This document shows positions 1 to 5,709 of a stretch of DNA of 11,695 bases, in pieces. Origin of the DNA: an uncultured Lachnospiraceae bacterium (GTDB lineage Bacteria; Bacillota; Clostridia; Lachnospirales; Lachnospiraceae); assembly GCA_949346185.1 (NCBI GenBank), contig CASGVX010000037.1, positions 1 through 11,695 on the forward strand. The letters run 5' to 3'. The notes below the pieces were generated by a model, which saw only the letters and a program-made list of their open reading frames with translations, ran no database searches and was not told the origin of the DNA. How positions within the stretch are numbered: position 1 is the stretch's first letter; each line of letters opens with the position of its first letter. Both the position numbers and the translations under genes were made by a program.

Positions 1-276
1 AATGTGATTTTATTAACTGCCTACCTGCCAGTATTTATCATAGCAGTTCTTGCTAATGAAGATTTATCTGGAATCATTGTTGGAATTTTACTGTATTTTT
101 TTGCGATAATAGAACAAGTTAATTATTTTCATATCAGACTTTCTTATGAGACGGCAAATGGCATGCTTTTAGTCATTGAACCTATAAAAAAGCTCTTTAA
201 CGGAACGGGAAAGCGTTCCCAATTGCGAAAGGATATTGACGCTTATTTGGATGCCCGTAAATCAGGGCTTTTTTGA
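1..276 (+). CDS. C-terminal end of a small integral membrane protein, function unknown (5' end outside window)
   Basis: The reading frame is open from base 1 (Asn-Val-Ile-Leu...) to the TGA at 274-276, so 91 codons are visible and the gene starts upstream of the window. A GTG at 4 could be read as a start, but no ribosome site can be seen and the frame continues to the edge, so I treat this as a 5'-partial gene. Two hydrophobic stretches (about residues 2-19 and 23-44 of the visible part) look like membrane helices. They are followed by a polar tail with several Lys and Arg (KKLF, GKRSQLRKD, DARKSG), probably cytoplasmic. No catalytic or binding motif was recognised. It is separated from the exporter operon by about 130 AT-rich bases with their own promoter, so it is probably a separate transcription unit. 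That it is a real gene is fairly sure; its role is not known. Confidence 0.6.
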   Translation, partial: NVILLTAYLPVFIIAVLANEDLSGIIVGILLYFFAIIEQVNYFHIRLSYETANGMLLVIEPIKKLFNGTGKRSQLRKDIDAYLDARKSGLF

Positions 277-297
277 TGATAATAAACTTTTTATCAT
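276..297 (+). other. Weak AT-rich hairpin after the first gene
   Basis: ATGATAA (276-282) and TTATCAT (291-297) can pair over an 8-base loop, directly at the stop codon of the first gene. The stem has one G-C pair and is followed by A-rich rather than T-rich DNA, so it is a poor intrinsic terminator. The A-rich stretch after it (299-314) sits just upstream of the -35 box of the next operon and could act as an UP element. Confidence 0.25.
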
Positions 298-314
298 AAA
301 TATTAAAAAAAATA

Positions 315-343
315 TTGACCAGTGGTCATTTTTGGTGTATAGT
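315..343 (+). promoter_or_regulatory. Promoter of the MMPL - heptad protein - TetR operon
   Basis: TTGACC (315-320) is followed after exactly 17 bases by TATAGT (338-343), a near-consensus vegetative promoter. An A-tract (about 305-314) directly upstream resembles an UP element. Transcription should start near 350, giving a leader of about 60 bases before the exporter gene. The -35 box lies inside a palindromic operator, so bound repressor would exclude RNA polymerase. This is a sequence prediction; no start site has been mapped. Confidence 0.75.
316..328. promoter_or_regulatory. Operator 1, TetR-type palindrome over the -35 box
   Basis: TGACCAGTGGTCA is a perfect inverted repeat with 6-bp arms about a single central base. 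It overlaps the -35 hexamer at 315-320. Size, symmetry and position fit a TetR-family operator, and a TetR gene closes the operon controlled by this promoter. Binding by that protein is inferred. Confidence 0.7.
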
Positions 344-353
344 AGCATATAGT

Positions 354-376
354 AAAAATGACTGCTGGTCATTTTT
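354..376. promoter_or_regulatory. Operator 2, second palindrome in the operon leader
   Basis: The sequence has 9-bp arms (AAAAATGAC at 354-362 and GTCATTTTT at 368-376) around a 5-base centre. Its core TGACTGCTGGTCA matches operator 1 in 10 of 13 positions, differing only at the three bases TGC (363-365). The centres of the two sites are 43 bp apart, about four turns of the helix, so they lie on the same face. The site falls just after the predicted transcription start, where a bound repressor would block escape or cooperate with operator 1. Confidence 0.6.
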
Positions 377-410
377 GTAGCAAAACAATGTTAAGAAAGG
401 AAGAATGACA

Positions 411-2543
411 ATGATTAATGTGGGTAAATGGATTACGAAGCATAAGAATCTGATTCTGCTATTGACAGTAATCCTATTGATTCCGGCGGGGATTGGCTAT
501 ATTTCCACCCGCGTCAATTACGACGTGCTCAGCTATCTGCCCAAGTCTCTGGAGACGGTGGAGGGGCAGGATGTGATGGTGGATGAGTTCGGAATGGGCG
601 CCTTCTCCATGATTGTCGTGGAGGACATGGAGATGAAGGATGTGTCAAAGCTGGAGGAGCAGGTGGAAAAGATTGACCACGTGAAGGATGTGCTCTGGTA
701 TGACGACATGCTGGATACCAGAGTTCCGGTGGAGATGCTTCCCAAAGATTTGCGGGATGCCTTTTTCAACGGCAATGCCACGATGATGATTGCATTTTTT
801 GATGGAACTACTTCGGAGGACAGTACCATGGATGCCATTGAGGAAATTCGCTCCACCGTGGGGAAGAGCGTCTATGCCAGCGGCATGTCCGGCGTGGTGA
901 CGGATATTAAGAATCTGGCTCTGGAGGAGATGCCGATCTATGTGGCGGTTGCTTCGGTGCTGAGTTTGCTCGTGCTGCTGATTACCATGGATTCCATCGT
1001 GGCGCCGCTGATATTCCTGGCAACCATCGGCATATCTATTGTGCTGAATCTGGGAAGTAATTTCTTCATGGGAGAGATTTCTTATATTACTCAGGCTCTG
1101 GCGGCTGTGCTGCAGCTGGCGGTGACCATGGATTACTCCATTTTCCTGCTGGAGAGCTTTGAGGCGAATAAGGAGCGTTATCCCGGAGATAAGAAGCGAG
1201 CCATGGCTCATGCTATCTCCAATACATTTAAGTCCGTATCCAGCAGTTCTGTAACCACGATTGCAGGTTTTGTGGCTCTGTGCTTTATGACTTTTAAATT
1301 AGGTACGGATATCGGAATTGTGATGTCTAAGGGCGTGGTAATTGGCGTGCTTGCTTGCGTCACAGTGCTTCCAGCTATGATATTAACTTTTGACGGAGCC
1401 ATAGAAAAGACCAGTCACAAGAATTTGATTCCGTCGCTGGACGGGGTTTCCAAGTTTATCATCAAGCATCATTGGATTGCGCTGGTGCTATTCGCTGTGA
1501 TTTTATTCCCGGCGGCATACGGAAATAGCAATTATGAGATTTACTATAACCTTGACACCTCCCTGCCAAAAGATATTCCCAGCTCTGAGGCAAATGAGAA
1601 GTTAAAGGAGCACTTTGATATGAGTTCTGTGCATATGGTGCTTTTGGAGGATGGATTGACTGCCAAGGAAAAGAATGCGATGATTGGGGAGATGAAGGAT
1701 GTGAAGGGGGTCAAGTGGGTGCTGGGACTGGATGCCCTCTTCGGACCCAATCTTCCGGATTATATGATACCTGAGGATGTGCGGGGGATGCTGAAGACGG
1801 ACAATTATGAATTGGAGTTTATCTGTTCTGACTATGCTTCAGCCACGGATGAGTCCAACGAGCAGATTCATGCTCTGGATCAGATTGTGAAAGGTTATCA
1901 GAAAGGAGGCATGGTCATCGGCGAGGCACCTCTGATGAAGGATTTGACAGATGTGACCAATGTGGATTTGGCCAACGTAAATTATATTTCCATTGGAGCC
2001 ATCTTCCTGATTATCCTGCTCACCTTCAAGTCCATCTCCATACCGGTGATTCTGGTATCGGTAATCGAGTTTGCCATTGCCTGCAATATGGCGGTGCCTT
2101 ACTATGCAGATACGCCGCTGCCCTTCGTGGCAAGCATCGTCATCGGAACCATCCAGCTGGGGGCTACGGTGGATTATGCCATACTCATGACCAACCGTTA
2201 CCATAAGGAGAGAACGGTGCGGAAGAGGAGCAAGAAGGATGCCATCATCATCGCCCATCAGACTTCTATCAAGTCAATCCTGACTAGCGGGTTCTGCTTT
2301 TTTGCGGCAACTTTCGGAGTGTCTCTGTATTCTCGCATTGACATGATTGGAGCCATTTGTACCCTTCTCGCCAGAGGTGCGGTTATCAGCATGGTGGTGG
2401 TAATTGCCATCCTGCCGGCAATGCTGTGGCTCTTCGACGGCGTGATTATCCGCACATCGTTAGATATGCGCAGGGCGAAGGTTCGCCAGAGGGATCAGGC
2501 GGGGGAGAATGAGCCGTATCTGGCGCAGAAGGCTGACCAATAG
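411..2543 (+). CDS. MMPL-family (RND superfamily) membrane exporter
   Basis: This is a 710-residue polytopic membrane protein of the MMPL/RND type, a class that uses the proton gradient to export lipids or other hydrophobic compounds. The layout is the classic duplicated one. Each half has one helix (about residues 13-32 and 353-371), a large extracellular domain and then a five-helix bundle (about 174-330 and 523-680). Each half carries the Asp-Tyr pair expected in the fourth helix: TMDYSIFLLES (Asp241) and ATVDYAILMTNRY (Asp588), the likely proton-relay residues. An ATG at 405 is also in frame, but AAAGGAAG (396-403) lies too close to it. The ATG at 411 has normal spacing and gives MINVGKW, so it is chosen; starting at 405 adds two residues. 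It is the first gene of an operon with a heptad-repeat secreted protein and a TetR regulator, and it sits behind two operators. The substrate cannot be told from sequence. Confidence 0.92.
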   Translation: MINVGKWITKHKNLILLLTVILLIPAGIGYISTRVNYDVLSYLPKSLETVEGQDVMVDEFGMGAFSMIVVEDMEMKDVSKLEEQVEKIDHVKDVLWYDDMLDTRVPVEMLPKDLRDAFFNGNATMMIAFFDGTTSEDSTMDAIEEIRSTVGKSVYASGMSGVVTDIKNLALEEMPIYVAVASVLSLLVLLITMDSIVAPLIFLATIGISIVLNLGSNFFMGEISYITQALAAVLQLAVTMDYSIFLLESFEANKERYPGDKKRAMAHAISNTFKSVSSSSVTTIAGFVALCFMTFKLGTDIGIVMSKGVVIGVLACVTVLPAMILTFDGAIEKTSHKNLIPSLDGVSKFIIKHHWIALVLFAVILFPAAYGNSNYEIYYNLDTSLPKDIPSSEANEKLKEHFDMSSVHMVLLEDGLTAKEKNAMIGEMKDVKGVKWVLGLDALFGPNLPDYMIPEDVRGMLKTDNYELEFICSDYASATDESNEQIHALDQIVKGYQKGGMVIGEAPLMKDLTDVTNVDLANVNYISIGAIFLIILLTFKSISIPVILVSVIEFAIACNMAVPYYADTPLPFVASIVIGTIQLGATVDYAILMTNRYHKERTVRKRSKKDAIIIAHQTSIKSILTSGFCFFAATFGVSLYSRIDMIGAICTLLARGAVISMVVVIAILPAMLWLFDGVIIRTSLDMRRAKVRQRDQAGENEPYLAQKADQ

Positions 2544-2598
2544 ATGGAGGACGAATTTCCTTTACGGAGATTAAGGTAGTGCAGTATGATTTTTAAAA

Positions 2599-2659
2599 GC
2601 GAACGCTGTTCGCTTGGCAAATATTGTGCCTGCGGCATAGAATGCTACGTGCGCATTCG
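2599..2659 (+). repeat. Cluster of three small hairpins in the gap inside the exporter operon
   Basis: Three inverted repeats follow one another in the 151-base gap between the MMPL and heptad-protein genes: AGCGAAC/GTTCGCT with a 3-base loop (about 2598-2614), TGCC/GGCA with a 3-base loop (about 2627-2637), and GAATGC/GCATTC with a 7-base centre (about 2640-2658). None is followed by a T-run, so they are not ordinary terminators. They could be an interspersed palindromic repeat, an mRNA processing or stability element, or a partial stop that sets the ratio of the two proteins. A shorter sequence with GAACGCTGT and a similar GCA-GGGG-TATTAT-ATGA end lies at 5645-5683, which favours a recurrent element. 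Confidence 0.4.
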
Positions 2660-2694
2660 AGCTTGCAGGTTACGGAAAGGCATGGGGATTTATT

Positions 2695-4956
2695 ATGAGA
2701 GCGAATAAGAAGAAAGTGGTAGCATGGGGACTTACTGGCGTATTGGCGGCAGCGATTCTGGCGGGAAATGTGGAGTACGCCACCCATACATTTGCCATCG
2801 CCAAGGAGGCGGCACAGGATGTTAAGAAAGTATCGGCGCAAGCCATAGACTATGCGGCGGCGAAAAAGGCCGCATCTGGGGTGGAGAAGTCGGAGAGCGT
2901 CTATGTCACCATGGATGCCAACGGAAATAAAAAGGATGTGCTGGTGTCTGACTGGCTGAAAGGCGCAGGCATTCAGGGCAGCCTGGAGGATGTGTCTAAC
3001 TTGACGGACATTCAGAACACCAAGGGAGAGGAAAAGTTTGAACAGGATGGGGAACGGCTGATCTGGGAGGCAGGAGACAAGGATATCTATTATCAGGGAA
3101 AGACCCAGGAGGAACTTCCGGTGAAGGTGGCCATTACCTATATTCTGGATGGACAGGAGATTGCCCCAAAGGATTTGCTGGGCAAGAGCGGCAAATTGGA
3201 AATCAGAATCCAGTACCGGAACCTATCGAAGAAGAAGGTGGAAATCGGTGGCAAGAAGAAAGAAGTATACACTCCCTTCCTTATGGCAACAGGCATGATT
3301 CTTCCGGTAGAGCATTTTACCAATGTGAAGGTAGACCATGGGGAGGTGCTTTCCGAGGGGGAAAATGATATCGTGGGCGTATTCGGAATGCCGGGGCTGA
3401 AAGAGACGCTGGATTTGGATGGATTGGATTTTGGTGAGGACGCAGATGTGGACATTTCCAAAATTGAGGAGAAGATTACGGATACTGCCGTAATTACTGC
3501 GGATGTGGAGCATTTTGAAATAGGCTCGACCTACACGGTGGCCACTGCCAGTCTCTTTGACGACATTGACTTCGGGGAGGTGGAGGATGCCGATGAATTG
3601 GAAGAGAAGCTGGATGATTTGAAGAAAGCGGCAAATGATCTGGTGGATGGCTCTGACAAGATTGAAGATGGATTGGATGAATTGGACAGCAGTTTTATCA
3701 AATATGCCAAGGCCATTAAGACATTGCAGAAGAGCGTGCAGAAGTTGAATAAGGGTGCCGGGGACATTAGCGCCGCCACCCAAAAATACACCAAGTCCAC
3801 TGACAAACTGCTGGGGGCTGTCAATACTTACGTAGACGGAGCCAAGACCTATGCCAAGAGTACCAAGACCTATGCCGCATCGACAAAGTTGCTGGTAGAT
3901 GGCGTGGGCAAACTCTACAGCGGCTCAGAGAAGTTTCCTGCATCCTACGGTCAGTTTGATGAAAAGCTAAACACTTATGTCAATGGTGTGACCACTCTTC
4001 TCTCGAAGGAGAATATGGCAGCCTTCACTCAGGGGGCATCTGCTCTGCAGAGCGGCATCAAGACCATCAATCAGGGGGCATCTGCTTTGAATGCCAAGAA
4101 GGATGACGTGGATACGGCAATCGCCGGGCTGGAAGCCTTGGCAGATAATTATCAGAAATTGGCAGAGACGGAGACTGATGCCGCGAAGAAGGCCACATAC
4201 CAGAAGATGGCAGAGCAGATGGAGACTGCCGTGGCGGGCACGAAACAGTATGTGCAGGGGGCGGAAAAGCTGGCAGCTTCTGTGGATGTTGCCACCAACG
4301 GAAAGTCAGACGGCGAGTTGGATGAAAAGGGCAGCAAGGATCTGGCTCTGGGGATGAAGTCATTGAATGACAATCTGGGGACGGTGGCTGACAATGCCAA
4401 GACACTGCGGGACAATGCGCCAGCCCTATTAAACGCCAGCAAGACGGTGGATGGGAGCATCGATACCATTTGCACCAACTTGAAGGAGATCTATAAAAAT
4501 GGCAAGTTGATTACGGCAAATAATAAGAAGATCAACGAGTCAGCAGACAGCCTGACCAAGAATGCGGGCAAGGTAAAGAAGAATTCCAAGAAACTTACCG
4601 GCAGCAGCAAGACTTTCAGGAAGGCCGCAGGAACTATGAAGAGTGGCACGGCCAAACTTCTGGACGGAGTGAATACCCTGCGGGACAAAACTGGGGACGT
4701 GTCTGACGGCATCGGGAAATTGGCAGAGGGGTCTGTGGATTTGTATGATGGCATGGTGGAATTTCGCAAAGAGGGCATCAGGAAGCTGACGGATACTGTG
4801 GACGACATGCTGGGAGGTGCAGAAGAGCTGAAAGACACGGTGGAGGCTGTGAGGGATGCCGCTGGAGAGTATAAGAGCTTTTCAGGAATTTCTTCCAATA
4901 TGGATGGGAAAGTGAAATTTATCATGACCACAGAAGAAATCAAGGGAGAAGAGTAG
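2695..4956 (+). CDS. Secreted or membrane-anchored coiled-coil protein with xxxLxxG heptad repeats, partner of the MMPL exporter
   Basis: This 753-residue protein starts with a basic stretch (MRANKKK) and one hydrophobic helix (about residues 9-24), a signal peptide or N-terminal anchor. Residues 65-300 form a mixed globular region including VSDWL, DIYYQG and TPFLMATGMILP. From about 305 to 730 it is a long Ala/Lys/Asp-rich region with recurrent xxxLxxG heptads such as LVDGSDKIEDGLDEL, LLDGVNTL and LYDGMVEF, expected to form an extended helical rod outside the membrane. This heptad class (TIGR03057-like) is found in Firmicute YhgE/Pip-type proteins, but the usual C-terminal membrane helices are absent; it ends in a soluble tail. 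It lies between MMPL and TetR genes and overlaps tetR by one base, so it is co-expressed. A role as envelope-spanning or adaptor partner of the exporter is inference. The ribosome site is weak (GGGG at 2684-2687). Confidence 0.85.
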   Translation: MRANKKKVVAWGLTGVLAAAILAGNVEYATHTFAIAKEAAQDVKKVSAQAIDYAAAKKAASGVEKSESVYVTMDANGNKKDVLVSDWLKGAGIQGSLEDVSNLTDIQNTKGEEKFEQDGERLIWEAGDKDIYYQGKTQEELPVKVAITYILDGQEIAPKDLLGKSGKLEIRIQYRNLSKKKVEIGGKKKEVYTPFLMATGMILPVEHFTNVKVDHGEVLSEGENDIVGVFGMPGLKETLDLDGLDFGEDADVDISKIEEKITDTAVITADVEHFEIGSTYTVATASLFDDIDFGEVEDADELEEKLDDLKKAANDLVDGSDKIEDGLDELDSSFIKYAKAIKTLQKSVQKLNKGAGDISAATQKYTKSTDKLLGAVNTYVDGAKTYAKSTKTYAASTKLLVDGVGKLYSGSEKFPASYGQFDEKLNTYVNGVTTLLSKENMAAFTQGASALQSGIKTINQGASALNAKKDDVDTAIAGLEALADNYQKLAETETDAAKKATYQKMAEQMETAVAGTKQYVQGAEKLAASVDVATNGKSDGELDEKGSKDLALGMKSLNDNLGTVADNAKTLRDNAPALLNASKTVDGSIDTICTNLKEIYKNGKLITANNKKINESADSLTKNAGKVKKNSKKLTGSSKTFRKAAGTMKSGTAKLLDGVNTLRDKTGDVSDGIGKLAEGSVDLYDGMVEFRKEGIRKLTDTVDDMLGGAEELKDTVEAVRDAAGEYKSFSGISSNMDGKVKFIMTTEEIKGEE
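4942..4948 (+). promoter_or_regulatory. Ribosome site fixing the GTG start of tetR
   Basis: AAGGGAG lies inside the end of the preceding gene, 7 bases before the GTG at 4956. That GTG shares its first base with the TAG stop of the upstream gene (TAGTG), a translational-coupling arrangement. No ATG downstream has an equally good site before the HTH domain. Confidence 0.65.
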
Positions 4957-5612
4957 TGGGAAAAGTAGAAGATAAGAAAAAGATGAAGAAAGAGGCTTTG
5001 CTTGACTCCGCCCTGCAGCTTTTCACGGAAAAGGGGCTTGCGGAGACATCCGTGTCGGAAATCGCCAGGGATGCGCAGATGGCAAAGGGGACATTCTATC
5101 TGTATTTTAAGGATAAGTATGAGATTCGGGACTGCCTGATTGCCAGGCAGACCCATTTCATCTTTCAAAAAGCCCATCGGGAACTGAGCGCCATCTTTGA
5201 GGAGATGGCGCCAGAAAAGGTGGAGGACGGCATCGTCTATCTGCTGGAAAATATCATCGACCAATTTACGGAGAATCCGGAGATTCTGCGGTTTATCTCC
5301 AAGAACCTGAGCTGGGGGGTTTTTTCTAACCTCCGCATCAAAGACTTGGCCAACCAGAATTGCATGGATATCTTCGATGGGATTCTGGAACGTTCCAGCA
5401 GGAAATATCGCCAAAGGGAATTGATGATTTATATGATTGTGGAACTGGTAAATTCAACCTGCTACAATGTGATTTTAAACCACGCCCCAGTGTCTGTCCA
5501 AGAACTGAAAAAGGAGCTTCTCTGTACCGTGCGGGGGATTATGGATCAGTTCGCGGTGGCGATCAATGACGATGGAGTGTATGAGTTGAGAAAAAAATCT
5601 GATATGTTATAA
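4956..5612 (+). CDS. TetR/AcrR-family transcriptional regulator, probable repressor of its own operon
   Basis: This 218-residue protein has the usual TetR length. The N-terminal DNA-binding domain spans about residues 12-60, with the pattern LLDSALQLFTEKGLAETSV then IARDAQMAKGTFYLYFKDK; the GTFYLYFKDK stretch is the recognition helix and following turn typical of the family. The rest is a helical ligand-binding and dimerisation domain with no clear conservation. It starts with GTG overlapping the stop of the heptad-protein gene. The two TGACC-type palindromes before the first gene of the operon are the natural binding sites, so the likely circuit is autorepression lifted by a small hydrophobic ligand, perhaps the exporter substrate. 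The family call is firm; target and ligand are inferred. There is no terminator after the gene, so some reading through into the downstream LRR gene is possible. Confidence 0.92.
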   Translation: MGKVEDKKKMKKEALLDSALQLFTEKGLAETSVSEIARDAQMAKGTFYLYFKDKYEIRDCLIARQTHFIFQKAHRELSAIFEEMAPEKVEDGIVYLLENIIDQFTENPEILRFISKNLSWGVFSNLRIKDLANQNCMDIFDGILERSSRKYRQRELMIYMIVELVNSTCYNVILNHAPVSVQELKKELLCTVRGIMDQFAVAINDDGVYELRKKSDML

Positions 5613-5613
5613 T
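5586..5613 (+). promoter_or_regulatory. Promoter of the NlpC/LRR protein, embedded in the end of tetR
   Basis: TTGAGA (5586-5591), 16 bases, then TATAAT (5608-5613) with a TG at 5605-5606, an extended -10. The -35 matches consensus in 5 of 6 positions and the -10 in 6 of 6. The -10 box contains the TAA stop codon of tetR. Transcription should start near 5620 and give a leader of about 90 bases before the TTG start. This makes the LRR gene a unit of its own, although reading through from the exporter operon is not excluded. Confidence 0.7.
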
Positions 5614-5694
5614 ACTTCCAAATTATGGGAGGGAATGAATCTATGTGAACGCTGTAGAGCGAAGCAGGGGTATTATTTTATGAACATTGAAATG

Positions 5695-5701
5695 AAGGAG
5701 G
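5695..5701 (+). promoter_or_regulatory. Perfect ribosome site that places the start of the LRR gene at TTG 5710
   Basis: AAGGAGG is followed after 8 bases by TTG-AAA-AAA-CGA, which begins a textbook signal peptide. In-frame ATGs at 5635 and 5681 would put 25 or 10 extra polar residues before the signal peptide. At 5635 the only purine run (GGGAGGG, 5627-5633) is one base away, and 5681 has no good site. Confidence 0.75.
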
Positions 5702-5709
5702 TTGCCAAA

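Noticed and set aside
202..219. GGAACG/CGTTCC hairpin as a terminator
   Set aside because: It lies inside the coding frame of the first gene, well before its stop, and has no T-run.
645..1211. 188-codon open frame on the minus strand inside the MMPL gene
   Set aside because: His/Gln/Arg-rich product antisense to a clear exporter; a shadow frame.
2586..2708. Cys-rich 40-codon ORF (MIFKSERCSLGKYC...) in the operon gap
   Set aside because: It runs through three hairpins, has only a poor ribosome site and overlaps the start of the next gene; more likely structured noncoding DNA.
4491..5414. Open frame of 307 codons on the minus strand across the heptad-protein and tetR genes
   Set aside because: It is antisense to two well-supported genes, has a low-complexity Ser/Pro/Leu-rich composition and resembles no family I know; an artefact of the codon use of the plus-strand genes.
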